Below, piece after piece: positions 42,029-50,301 of a DNA stretch of 64,000 nucleotides (the stretch's first letter is position 1; each line of letters opens with the position of its first letter). A program made the position numbers and the translations under genes. The notes below the pieces were generated by a model. It did not search any database, was not told the DNA's origin, and saw only the letters and a list, made by a program, of their open reading frames with translations. This DNA comes from Nocardioides luteus (GTDB lineage Bacteria; Actinomycetota; Actinomycetes; Propionibacteriales; Nocardioidaceae): NCBI RefSeq assembly GCF_015752315.1, contig NZ_JADOVJ010000001.1:5386501-5450500 (forward strand), given 5' to 3'.

Positions 42029-42063
42029 GGGCGCAGGCGCATGTAGGCGATACCGAGGTTCAT
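42019..42063 (-). CDS. 14-residue leader peptide of the ABC-F gene
   Basis: MNLGIAYMRLRPAA, stop TGA; ends 100 bases before the ABC-F GTG. The Met-Arg-Leu-Arg core matches the +X+ type motif (as in ErmD leader MRLR) at which macrolide-bound ribosomes stall. A hairpin at its stop and another over its start (CGAGG-CATGAA-CCTCG) support an attenuation role. No strong Shine-Dalgarno is visible; the leader may be translated from the mRNA 5' end. Confidence 0.6.
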   Translation of the reverse strand: MNLGIAYMRLRPAA

Positions 42064-42257
42064 GCCTCGAGCGTAGCCAGAGACGAACCGTCCGCGCGAA
42101 CCGTTATTCACCGAGCGGGAAGAAGTAACGCCGAGCCGGCGCTGTTGGTCCTCCCCCACGGGGACCCGCAGAACCGGCCCGGCGTCTCCAGTATGCGTCC
42201 AATCGCCGCACCGGCATAACCACACGCCCGAATTCGTACTTTAGTTACCAAAAGCGG
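42064..42257. promoter_or_regulatory. ABC-F upstream region
   Basis: No gene is seen here. It must contain the ABC-F promoter (minus strand). AT-rich spots occur at 42106-42130 and 42225-42250 (ACTAAAGTACGAATTC on the minus strand), which are possible promoter elements; no firm -35/-10 pair was identified. Confidence 0.35.
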
Positions 42258-42294
42258 TCGACGACGCCGTCTTTTGAAGGGACGGCGCCGTCGA
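42258..42294 (-). terminator. Terminator of the M4 protease gene
   Basis: A 14-bp stem with one mismatch (42258-42271 with 42281-42294; ACGACGCCGTC against GACGGCGCCGT) and a T-rich loop, 26 bases after the M4 protease stop on the minus strand. Confidence 0.6.
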
Positions 42295-42320
42295 GACCGG
42301 CTCTATGAGGGTGCTGAGGG

Positions 42321-44003
42321 TCAGCTCACCGAGACCGCGGTCCAAGCCGCCTCGACGGCCGCGACCTCGGCGCTGGAGGCGCCGTAGAGGTCCGAGGCCG
42401 CCTTCACCGTCGCGTCGCGCGCGCCGGCGTAGTCGGTCGTCGAGGTGAAGTAGGTCGAGTTGGCGCGGAACCAGATCTTCTCGGCCTTGTCGCGACCGAT
42501 GCCGGTGATCGTCGAGCCGTCGCACGTCGTGCTCGAGTGGGCGACACCACCGATCGTCTTCGCACCCGAGCCCTCGGCGAGCAGGTAGAAGAAGTGGTTG
42601 CCGACGCCGCTGGAGTAGTGGACGTCGAGGTTGCCGGTCGAGGAGGACCAGCAGTTGACCGAGTTGCCGTCGGCGGACGGGTTGTCCATGCGGCGCAGCG
42701 GGTCGCCGCCGTCGAGGATGAAGGACTCACCGATCAGGTAGTCGCCCTTGTCCTCGGCGTTGTTCGCGTAGAACTCGACCATCGTGCCGAAGATGTCGGA
42801 GGTCGACTCGTTGAGGCCACCGGACTCGCCGGAGTACTCCAGACCCGAGGTGTTCTCGGTGACACCGTGCGTCATCTCGTGGCCCGCGACGTCCAGCGAC
42901 ACCAGCGGTCCGTAGCCGACACCGTCGCCGTCGCCGTACGTCATCTTCTCGCCGTCCCAGAAGGCGTTGACGTAGTTCTTGCCGTAGTGGACCCGGTTGT
43001 AGGAGCCCGAGCCGTCGCCGAAGATGCCGTCGCGGGCGTGGACGTTCTTGAAGTAGTCCCAGGTGACGTTGGTGCCGTACTGCGCGTCGGCCGCCGCGGT
43101 CGCCCGGTCGGCGTTGGAGCCGTTGCCGAAGGTCGTGGTCGGGCTCGTGACCACGGTGCCCGCCGCGCACCCGAACCCGAGAAGCTGGCACAGCAGGCTG
43201 TCCTCGGCGTTCTTCATGTCGGTCGTGTAGGTGCCGCCACGGGTCTCGTCACGCAGCTCGTACGTCGAGCCGTTCTGCTTCACCTGCAGCGGGACGGTCC
43301 CGGAGTAGAGGGTGTTGCCCTCGCCGTCGATGGTGTGGATGCCCTCGACCCGGCGCAGCACCGTGCCGGTGCCCGCGTCGACATAGGTGGCCAGGCGGGA
43401 GGGGGTGCCGTCGGCCTGCTTGCCCTTGGTGGTCACCCGCCAGGCCAGCGTCGGCGAGCCGTCGACCGCGTCGACGACGAGCTCGGGGGCGTACTTCTTG
43501 TCGACCGCAAGATCGGTGATCGTCTTGGTGACCGCGTCCAGGGTCAGCGCGGCCCGCGTCGCCGCGGCCGAGGTGACGGTCGGCTTCACCGAGAGGTCGA
43601 GCACCGTGGCCAGCCCCTGGGAGACCGAGGTCACCGCACCGGACCTGTTCTGGTGGGCGACCAGGTCGCCGCCGACGACCTCGAGGCCCTCGTAGGTGCG
43701 GTTCATCCGTACGTGGGTGGCGCCGGTGGTGTCCTTCAGGGTCACCACCGGCTCGAGCTCCTGGCCCGCGCCGACCTTCCAGGTCGACGGCTTGCTGGTC
43801 AGCGCCCTGATGGCCTTGTCAGCGATCGACTCGTCGTCGATCACCTGCTGGGCGGCCAGGCCGGTCGTCGTCACGCTCGCCGGCGTGATGGTGGAGGCGG
43901 AGCCGGCAGGGGTGGCGCCGGCCGGGCTTCCGAAGGAGGCGATGAAGGCAGTTCCTGCAACAGCGACAGCGGTCGCTGCTCCCGCTACTCGGACGATACG
44001 CAT
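42321..44003 (-). CDS. Thermolysin-like M4 family metalloprotease
   Basis: 560-residue secreted preproenzyme. Signal MRIVRVAGAATAVAVAGTAF, then an FTP/PepSY propeptide that acts as intramolecular chaperone. The catalytic domain has HEMTH near residue 374 and the third Zn ligand in GGLNESTSD. The M4 C-terminal domain has YYLLAEGSGAKTIGG-like phrases (FFYLLAEGSG) with the His in LDVHYSSG. It degrades extracellular proteins. Start ATG at 44003 with GAGGAG upstream. Next to M13 and M15 peptidase genes on the same strand. Confidence 0.92.
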   Translation of the reverse strand: MRIVRVAGAATAVAVAGTAFIASFGSPAGATPAGSASTITPASVTTTGLAAQQVIDDESIADKAIRALTSKPSTWKVGAGQELEPVVTLKDTTGATHVRMNRTYEGLEVVGGDLVAHQNRSGAVTSVSQGLATVLDLSVKPTVTSAAATRAALTLDAVTKTITDLAVDKKYAPELVVDAVDGSPTLAWRVTTKGKQADGTPSRLATYVDAGTGTVLRRVEGIHTIDGEGNTLYSGTVPLQVKQNGSTYELRDETRGGTYTTDMKNAEDSLLCQLLGFGCAAGTVVTSPTTTFGNGSNADRATAAADAQYGTNVTWDYFKNVHARDGIFGDGSGSYNRVHYGKNYVNAFWDGEKMTYGDGDGVGYGPLVSLDVAGHEMTHGVTENTSGLEYSGESGGLNESTSDIFGTMVEFYANNAEDKGDYLIGESFILDGGDPLRRMDNPSADGNSVNCWSSSTGNLDVHYSSGVGNHFFYLLAEGSGAKTIGGVAHSSTTCDGSTITGIGRDKAEKIWFRANSTYFTSTTDYAGARDATVKAASDLYGASSAEVAAVEAAWTAVSVS

Positions 44004-44169
44004 CGTGGGGGTTCTCCTCGATTGTGGGGACCAGGATTGGGGGAATCCTTGCACCGGAATCGATAGCGCGGAGAAACAATTTCCTGCAATGCGGATTTAT
44101 GAAGCCGCCTTCCCGCGTAACTCCTTTACGTTGTTATCGAATATTGACCAATACCCCTACCCCCAGGGG
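44004..44169. promoter_or_regulatory. AT-rich promoter region of the M4 protease gene
   Basis: 166 bases, clearly more AT-rich than surroundings on its distal half (TTGTTATCGAATATTGACC). It must carry the M4 promoter (minus strand). No perfect palindrome or known riboswitch form was recognised. Confidence 0.35.
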
Positions 44170-46122
44170 TCACCAGATCCGGACGCGCTCCTCCGGATCG
44201 AGCCAGAGACCGTCGCCCGGAGCGGTGCCGAAGACCTCGTGGAACTCGTCGAGGTTGCGCGCGATGTTGGCGCGGAACTCGGGCGGGCTGTGCGGGTCGA
44301 TCGTCAGGTACTGCTGCGCCTGCTCCTTGCGGCGCACCGTACGCCACACGTAGGCCCAGTTGAGGAAGAGCCGCTGCCGGTCGCCGATCTCCGCCGTGCC
44401 ACCGGTCGCCAGCATGTAGGCGGTGTGGGCGATCGTCAGGCCGCCCAGGTCGCCGATGTTCTCGCCGACGGTCAGGGCACCGTTGACGAACTCGCCGGGC
44501 AGGTCCCGCGGGGAGAGCTTGGAGTACTGCTCGATCAGCGCCTTGGTCTTCACCTCGAAGGCCGCCTTGTCCTCCGGCGACCACCAGTCCTGCATGTTGC
44601 CGTCGCCGTCGAACTGCGCACCCTGGTCGTCGAAGCCGTGGCCGACCTCGTGGCCGATCACCGCGCCGATGCCGCCGTAGTTCTCCGCCGGGTGGGCGTC
44701 CTTGTCGAAGAACGGGCGCTGCAGGATGCCGGCCGGGAAGCAGATCTCGTTGGTGCCGGGGTTGTAGTAGGCGTTGACCGTCTGCGGCAGCATGAACCAC
44801 TCGTCACGGTCGACCGTGCCGCCGAGCTTGCCGAGCTGCCGGTCGGTCTCGAAGACGCTCGCCGCGGAGACGTTGCCGATCAGGTCGTCCTTGCTGATCT
44901 GCAGCGCCGAGTAGTCGCGCCACTTGTTCGGGTAGCCGATCTTCGGCGTGAACTTGTCGAGCTTCTCGTAGGCCTTCTCCTTGGTCTCCTCGCCCATCCA
45001 GTCGAGCTCGGAGATCGACTTGCGGTAGGCCTCCAGGAGGTTGTGGACGAGCTCGTCCATCTGGGCCTTCGCCTCGGGCGGGAAGTGGCGCGCGGCGTAC
45101 TCCTTGCCGACCGCCTCCCCGATCGCGCCCTCGACCAGCGCGACGCCGCGCTTCCAGCGTTCGCGCAGCTCGGGGGTGCCGTTGAGGGTGCGCCCGTAGA
45201 AGTCGAAGTTGGTCTCGACGAAGTCGTCGGTCAGGTACGGCGCCGCCCAGCGCAGCACGTGGAAGTAGAGCCACAGCTTCCAGTCGTCGATGTCGACCTC
45301 GCCGAGCACCGTGGAGAGGTGGGCGAAGAAGGACGGCTGCCGCACGACCACCTCACCGAGCACCGCGTCGGTGGTCAGCTTCGAGCCGGAGAGGTTGCGG
45401 ACGTAGGCGTCCCAGTTGAAGTTGGGGGCCAGCTCACGCAGCTCGGCGAGGGTCAGCAGGTTGTAGGTCTTCTGCTTGTCGCGGGTCTCCTCGCGCGCCC
45501 AGTGGCCCTCGGCCAGGCGGGTGTCGATCCGGATGATCGTCTCGGCGGCCGCACGCGGGTCGGGGTGCTCGGCGAGCGCATAGAGCCGCTCGAGGTAGCC
45601 GGCGTACTTCCCCAGCACCTCGGCGAACTTCTCGTCGAAGTAGTAGTCCTTGTCGGGCAGGCCGAGGCCGCCCTGGAGAAGGTTGAAGATGTAACGGTCG
45701 GACTGCTTGTCGTCGTTGTCGACGTAGGACCCGAACAGCCCGTGGCCACCGATCCGCTCGACCTCACCCAGGAACGCCGCCAGGTCGTCGGCGTCGCGGA
45801 GCCCGTCCACGGCGGCCCTCAGACCGTCCAGCGGCCGTACGCCGCGCTCGGCCACCGCCGCCTCGTCCATGAAGCTCGCGAAGAGGTCACCGATCTTCTG
45901 GGCGTCGCTGCCCGGCTCGCCGCCGGACGCCGCGAGCTCCTCGATGATCGCGCGCACGTCCTTCTCGGCCTGGTCGGCCAGCATCACGAACGGCCCCCAG
46001 CTGGACCGGTCGGCCGGGATCTCGACCTCTCGGAGCCAGGTGCCGTTGACGAACCCGAACAGGTCGTCCTGCGGCCGGATGCTGTCGTCCATGCCCGGGC
46101 GGGCGTCATCAAGAATCGTCAC
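44170..46122 (-). CDS. M13 family (neprilysin/PepO-like) endopeptidase
   Basis: 650 residues, two-domain oligopeptidase without signal peptide. Motifs: NAYYNPGTNEICFPAGIL, Zn site VIGHEVGHGFDDQG near residue 489, and third ligand in VGENIGDLGGL. The substrate-fixing VNGTWL is near the N-terminus. It hydrolyses short peptides, in the cytosol or after non-classical release. GTG start at 46122; ATG at 46092 is an alternative. It follows the M15-type gene by 51 bases on the same strand. Confidence 0.92.
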   Translation of the reverse strand: MTILDDARPGMDDSIRPQDDLFGFVNGTWLREVEIPADRSSWGPFVMLADQAEKDVRAIIEELAASGGEPGSDAQKIGDLFASFMDEAAVAERGVRPLDGLRAAVDGLRDADDLAAFLGEVERIGGHGLFGSYVDNDDKQSDRYIFNLLQGGLGLPDKDYYFDEKFAEVLGKYAGYLERLYALAEHPDPRAAAETIIRIDTRLAEGHWAREETRDKQKTYNLLTLAELRELAPNFNWDAYVRNLSGSKLTTDAVLGEVVVRQPSFFAHLSTVLGEVDIDDWKLWLYFHVLRWAAPYLTDDFVETNFDFYGRTLNGTPELRERWKRGVALVEGAIGEAVGKEYAARHFPPEAKAQMDELVHNLLEAYRKSISELDWMGEETKEKAYEKLDKFTPKIGYPNKWRDYSALQISKDDLIGNVSAASVFETDRQLGKLGGTVDRDEWFMLPQTVNAYYNPGTNEICFPAGILQRPFFDKDAHPAENYGGIGAVIGHEVGHGFDDQGAQFDGDGNMQDWWSPEDKAAFEVKTKALIEQYSKLSPRDLPGEFVNGALTVGENIGDLGGLTIAHTAYMLATGGTAEIGDRQRLFLNWAYVWRTVRRKEQAQQYLTIDPHSPPEFRANIARNLDEFHEVFGTAPGDGLWLDPEERVRIW

Positions 46123-46173
46123 AGGCCCCAGCGTAGATGCGGCGTCCCAAGCGGGTGGGCAACTACCCCGGGG

Positions 46174-47388
46174 TTAGCCAGGTTTGACGATCCGGTTCAT
46201 CTCGAAGTGCATCGGGTCGGTCCACTTCCAGTTGCCGCCCCAGGTGAAGCCCCAGCGCTCGAAGATGGAGACGACGGTGCGGTCCATCTCGCCGACCGTG
46301 CCGCGCTGGTTGCCGGCGGTGTTGAGGTCGACGGCGGTCCCGAAGGCGTGGTTGGAGAGCTGGGTGGTGTTGGCGATGAAGCGGGGGTAGTAGCAGCCGG
46401 CGTACTGCGACGGGATGATCTTCTTGGCCAGGCCGCGGTCGACGACCTCCTGCAGCGCCGCACGCAGCTGCGGGATCATCACCTTGTTGCAGGTCACCGA
46501 GCCGAGGATCGGCACCTGGGCCGTCACGATGTGGGAGCTCACCCAGCTCGAGGCGGGGGTGATGGTGCCGTCGCCGTTGGCGCGGTAGGTGTAGTTGCCG
46601 ACGGCCTCGGCGACGGTGCCGACGACGTAGGCCTTCTGGGGAGCGTTGGGGTCGAGGCCGGCGCGGGCGACGACGTCGAGGCGCTGGACCGAGGCGTCCG
46701 AGCCGACGACCTTCTGGATCGGCGCGACGACCCGGTTGGGGGCGATGGCGGCGGTGGAGACGATGAGCGCGTTGCCCTTCTCCATGCCCATCTCCTCGCC
46801 CCACTTGTGGTTGACGACCGCGGCGGCGAGGCCCGGCGGCTGGGGAGCGTACGCACCGACGTGGACGGTGGTCGCGTCCTTCTTGGAGCCCAGCGTGACG
46901 AAGCCGTCCTTGTCGGCCGGGAGCTCGTCCTGGCGCTCGGGGTCGATCGCCACCTCGCCTCCGGCGACGCGCTGCCAGACCTCGTCGGAGTCGGCGCTCT
47001 GGAAGGGGGCGAAGTTGCGGTAGGTCGACGGGTCGACCGCGACCACCTTCACCAGCCGCCCCTCGACGCTGACCTGGGCCATCGAGATCTGCTCGACCCC
47101 GGACACACCGTCGAGAGACCGGATCTTCTTGACGTCGGCGGAGGAGAGGGTGTCCTCGGAGAGGATCAGCAGGTCGGTCGAGTGCAGCGTGCCCTCGCGC
47201 TTGCCGGGCATCTCCACGGCGTGCGAGGGGTCGGCGACAGGACTCTCGTCCTTCGCGGCCCCGCTCGCGCTCGCGCTCGGGCTGCCGCTCGGGGAGGCCG
47301 GCTTGGACGGCTCGCCTGCACAGGCCGCCAGGGTCACCACGAGGACCGCCCCGATCGCCGCGGCCGCTCTCAACGAGACCTGTCGCAT
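46174..47388 (-). CDS. M15-type (VanY-like) D-Ala-D-Ala carboxypeptidase-like lipoprotein
   Basis: 404 residues. Lipoprotein signal with LAAC-A lipobox near residue 23, a Ser/Pro linker, an N-terminal domain of unknown fold (about 60-230), and a C-terminal M15 domain. In the latter, SNHAFGTAVDLN (Zn His and Asp) near 346 and DPMHFE (second His) near 394 are visible. It probably trims peptidoglycan peptides at the outer face of the membrane. The N-terminal part has no recognised family. Located between a TetR gene and the M13 gene, all on the minus strand. Confidence 0.8.
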   Translation of the reverse strand: MRQVSLRAAAAIGAVLVVTLAACAGEPSKPASPSGSPSASASGAAKDESPVADPSHAVEMPGKREGTLHSTDLLILSEDTLSSADVKKIRSLDGVSGVEQISMAQVSVEGRLVKVVAVDPSTYRNFAPFQSADSDEVWQRVAGGEVAIDPERQDELPADKDGFVTLGSKKDATTVHVGAYAPQPPGLAAAVVNHKWGEEMGMEKGNALIVSTAAIAPNRVVAPIQKVVGSDASVQRLDVVARAGLDPNAPQKAYVVGTVAEAVGNYTYRANGDGTITPASSWVSSHIVTAQVPILGSVTCNKVMIPQLRAALQEVVDRGLAKKIIPSQYAGCYYPRFIANTTQLSNHAFGTAVDLNTAGNQRGTVGEMDRTVVSIFERWGFTWGGNWKWTDPMHFEMNRIVKPG

Positions 47389-47449
47389 CCAGTCACCTCC
47401 CCGCAGGAAGGTTAGGCGAGGGTTGGTGACGACCCAACTCGTGGGTAAC

Positions 47450-48019
47450 TCAGCCGAGGACCCGCGACGCCAGCCAGGCGATGTCGTCGGCCGTCTCGTC
47501 GGGCGACTTGGTGGGCTGCATGACGTGGCTCAGCACGACCCGCACGACCATCTCGATGGCGACATCGGCCTGATGGTCGCTGAGCCCATGGTCGAACTTG
47601 TCGATGTGCTGGTGGATGATCTCGATCGCGTAGCCGAGCAGCCCCTCGCTGTGACTGGTCAGGTAGGGCAGCAGCTCGGTGTCGGCGCCGTGGGTGGCCG
47701 AGACCACCGCGTGCAGCAGCTTGTTGTCCTGGGCACGGTCGAGCACGCCGTACGTCGCCTGTCGGATCGCCCCGAGGAAGTCGTCCTCCTCGTCGAAGGC
47801 CGCGCTCACGACGGCGAGGAACTGCTCCAGCTCGCGCAGGATCAGCGACTTGGCCAGCGCCGGCTTGGCGCCGATGTCGTTGTAGACGGTCTGCCGGCTG
47901 ACCCCGCACCGCTCCGCGATGCGCGACATCGTCACGCTCGCCCACCCGGTCTCGGTCGTCATCTCGACGGCAGCGTCGAGGATCCGCTGACGGGTGGTTT
48001 CAGGTACTCCGGCCGCCAT
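47450..48019 (-). CDS. TetR family regulator, AlkX-like
   Basis: 189 residues. HTH: TRQRILDAAVEMTTETGWASVTMSRIAERCGVSRQTVYNDIG; C-terminal domain with a His-rich stretch (IEIIHQHIDKFDHGLSDHQ). It follows alkB-rubredoxin by 27 bases on the same strand, the position of AlkX-type repressors in Dietzia and Gordonia alkane genes. Predicted to repress alkB by binding the palindrome at 49479 and to respond to fatty acids; prediction by context. Confidence 0.8.
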   Translation of the reverse strand: MAAGVPETTRQRILDAAVEMTTETGWASVTMSRIAERCGVSRQTVYNDIGAKPALAKSLILRELEQFLAVVSAAFDEEDDFLGAIRQATYGVLDRAQDNKLLHAVVSATHGADTELLPYLTSHSEGLLGYAIEIIHQHIDKFDHGLSDHQADVAIEMVVRVVLSHVMQPTKSPDETADDIAWLASRVLG

Positions 48020-48046
48020 GGGGCCAGAGTCTAGTGCGCCCGGCCC

Positions 48047-49468
48047 CTAGGACTCGACCGAGTCCGACGCCAGCGGCACGAAGTCGACCTTCTCCCGGAC
48101 ACCGCAGTCCGGACAGCACCAGTCGTCGGGTACGTCCGCCCAGGCCGTGCCGGCGGCGAAGCCCTCGGCCTCGTTGCCCTCCTCGACCCGGTAGGTGTAG
48201 CCGCAGCCGGGGCAGCGCGCGGCCAGGACCTCGGCCGCGATGACCTGGGCGACGGTGTCGTCGCCGGCCTCGGCCCGGTCGGCGGCGGGCGGCGGATACT
48301 TCGCCAGGATCTTCTCCCGCTTGCGCGGCAGGATGTTGGCCCGCGACATGTCGCCGTCGAAGTGCGCCAGCACCCTCGGATCCATCACCCGGCGCCAGAC
48401 CGGCGGCAGGATCGCCAGCAGGATCATCCCGGCGTAGCCGGTCGGCAGCACCGGAGACTCCTTGTAGTCGCGCAGAGTCTGGTAGCGGCGTACGGGGTTG
48501 GCGTGGTGGTCGCTGTGGCGCTGCAGGTGGTAGAGCAGCACGTTGGTCGCGATGTTGTTGGAGTTCCATGAGTGGCTGGGGTCGACGCGCTCGTAGCGCC
48601 GGCCGACCCTCTGCCGCAGCATCCCGTAGTGCTCCATGTAGTTGATGACCTCGAGCAGCGAGAACCCGACCACGGCCTGGATCAGCAGGAACGGGATCAC
48701 CACCGGCCCGAGCCACACGATCAGCCCGCCCCAGAGCACGGCGGACATCAGCCAGGCGTTGAGTACGTCGTTGCCGATCCGGAACGGGTGCTGGTCGCGG
48801 CGGGCGTACCTCTTCCTCTCCAGCCGCCACGCGCTCTTCAGCGACCCCCAGACCGTGCGCGGCCAGAAGGCGTAGAAGGACTCGCCGACCCTGGACGAGG
48901 CGGGGTCCTCCGGCGTCGCGACCCGGACGTGGTGACCGCGGTTGTGCTCGATGTAGAAGTGGCCGTAGAAGCTCTGCGCGAGGGCGATCTTGGACAGCCA
49001 GCGCTCGACGTCCTCGCGCTTGTGGCCGAGCTCGTGGGCGGTGTTGATGCCGATGCCGCCGATGCACCCGACCGAGATCGCCAGCCCGACCCGGTCGACC
49101 GTGCTCAGGGTGTGGCCGTCGAAGGCGCCGTGGGCGGCGATGGCCATGCCGCCGATGAAGACGGCGTACTGCAGCGGGAGGTAGGAGTAGACGATCCACC
49201 GGTAGTAGCGGTCGTTCTCCAGCGCCTCGATCATGTCGTCGGGCGGGTTGGACTGGTCGAGCCCCGCGAACAGGTCGATCGCCGGCACCACGATCAGGAT
49301 GATGATCGGTCCGGTCCACAGGAACGCGCCGATGTCGGTGAGATGCCAGCCGCCGATCGCGATGAAGCCCAGGATGGGAACCACCAGGCCCAGCAGCCAC
49401 AGATAGCGCTTCTTGTCGCGCCACTGCTCGGTCGAGCCGTCGGGCACGGTGCTGTTGGCGATCTCCAT
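48047..49468 (-). CDS. alkB: Alkane 1-monooxygenase fused to rubredoxin
   Basis: 473 residues. Membrane-bound di-iron alkane hydroxylase with the His boxes HELGHK (near 144), EHNRGHH (175), LQRHSDHH (314) and NYMEHYG between them. The C-terminal rubredoxin, CPGCGYTY (about 421) and CCPDCG (about 453), donates electrons. AlkB converts n-alkanes to 1-alkanols. The natural fusion occurs in Dietzia, Nocardioides and relatives. The ATG at 49468 has AAGGGGG upstream. Regulated with the downstream TetR gene; no separate rubredoxin reductase nearby. Confidence 0.95.
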   Translation of the reverse strand: MEIANSTVPDGSTEQWRDKKRYLWLLGLVVPILGFIAIGGWHLTDIGAFLWTGPIIILIVVPAIDLFAGLDQSNPPDDMIEALENDRYYRWIVYSYLPLQYAVFIGGMAIAAHGAFDGHTLSTVDRVGLAISVGCIGGIGINTAHELGHKREDVERWLSKIALAQSFYGHFYIEHNRGHHVRVATPEDPASSRVGESFYAFWPRTVWGSLKSAWRLERKRYARRDQHPFRIGNDVLNAWLMSAVLWGGLIVWLGPVVIPFLLIQAVVGFSLLEVINYMEHYGMLRQRVGRRYERVDPSHSWNSNNIATNVLLYHLQRHSDHHANPVRRYQTLRDYKESPVLPTGYAGMILLAILPPVWRRVMDPRVLAHFDGDMSRANILPRKREKILAKYPPPAADRAEAGDDTVAQVIAAEVLAARCPGCGYTYRVEEGNEAEGFAAGTAWADVPDDWCCPDCGVREKVDFVPLASDSVES

Positions 49469-49478
49469 CGTCGGCCCC

Positions 49479-49505
49479 CTTGACAATTCAGGATGATCTG
49501 TCAAG
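49479..49505. promoter_or_regulatory. Operator candidate for alkB
   Basis: CTTGACA-N13-TGTCAAG, perfect 7-bp arms, in the 77-base divergent gap between alkB and ppgK. TTGACA on either strand could be a -35 element, so a bound repressor would block it. TAGGAT at 49534-49539 is the likely -10 box of ppgK (leaderless). Confidence 0.6.
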
Positions 49506-49545
49506 TGTCGTACGTCACGTCGGTGCTTGTAAATAGGATGGACGC

Positions 49546-50301
49546 ATGACGACGAGCCTGCCCTTCGGCATCGACTTCGGCGGCACCGGCATCAAGGGTG
49601 CCCCGATCGACCTCGCGACCGGCGAGTTCGCCGAGGAACGCGTACGCATCCCGACTCCCGAACGCTCCACCCCCGAGGCCATCGCCGAGATCTTCGTCGA
49701 CCTGCTCGCCCAGTTCCCGGACTACGACGGGAAGGTCGGCGTGACCGTCCCGGGGGTCGTACGCCACGGGGTGGTCCACTCCGCGGCCAACATCGACAAG
49801 TCCTGGATCGGCGCCGACGCGGACGCCATCTTCACCGCGGCCACCGGGCGCGACGTGCACGTGGTCAACGACGCCGACGCGGCCGGCCTGGCCGAGGTCC
49901 GCTACGGCGCCGCGAAGGGCCGGCGCGGGCTGGTCATCATGACCACGCTCGGCACCGGCATCGGCTCGGCGCTCCTCTACGACGGCGTGCTCGTGCCCAA
50001 CTCCGAGCTCGGCCACCTCGAGCTCGACGGCCACGACGCCGAGACGCGTGCCTCCAACGTCGCCCGCAAGCGCGAGGACCTCTCCTGGAAGCACTGGGCC
50101 AAGCGGCTGCAGAAGTACTACCGCCACCTGGAGATGCTCTTCTCGCCCGACCTATTCCTGGTCGGCGGAGGGGTGTCGAAGGAAGCGGCGGAGTTCCTGC
50201 CGCTGCTCGAACTGGACACCGAGATCATCCCGGCGAAGCTGCTCAACACCGCGGGGGCCGTAGGGGCCGCCTTGTACGCCGAAGAGCTCGCCACCGACTG
50301 A
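49546..50301 (+). CDS. ppgK: Polyphosphate glucokinase
   Basis: 251-residue ROK-family kinase that phosphorylates glucose with polyphosphate or ATP. Motifs: GIDFGGTGIKGAPIDL (phosphate 1), VNDADAAGLAEVRYG, MTTLGTGIGSALLYDG, and the C-terminal pattern EDLSWKHWAKRLQKYY...FSPDLFLVGGGVSK typical of PpgK. Cytosolic entry to glycolysis in actinobacteria. ATG six bases after a TAGGAT box, so probably leaderless. The last 150 bases are overlapped on the other strand by the gene at 50152-52443. Confidence 0.95.
   Translation: MTTSLPFGIDFGGTGIKGAPIDLATGEFAEERVRIPTPERSTPEAIAEIFVDLLAQFPDYDGKVGVTVPGVVRHGVVHSAANIDKSWIGADADAIFTAATGRDVHVVNDADAAGLAEVRYGAAKGRRGLVIMTTLGTGIGSALLYDGVLVPNSELGHLELDGHDAETRASNVARKREDLSWKHWAKRLQKYYRHLEMLFSPDLFLVGGGVSKEAAEFLPLLELDTEIIPAKLLNTAGAVGAALYAEELATD

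Noticed and set aside
44004..44169. Riboswitch upstream of the M4 protease
   Set aside because: AT-rich leader, but no ydaO or other known riboswitch core could be recognised.
43696..47415. Very long open frame on the plus strand (over 1200 codons) opposite the M4/M13/M15 genes
   Set aside because: Composition is an antisense shadow of high-GC codons (Val/Leu/Gly/Arg/Asp repeats) with no domain, and all three minus-strand genes have clear catalytic motifs.
48000..49424. Second minus-strand frame over alkB
   Set aside because: Frame shadow; the AlkB frame contains all His boxes and the rubredoxin Cys pairs.
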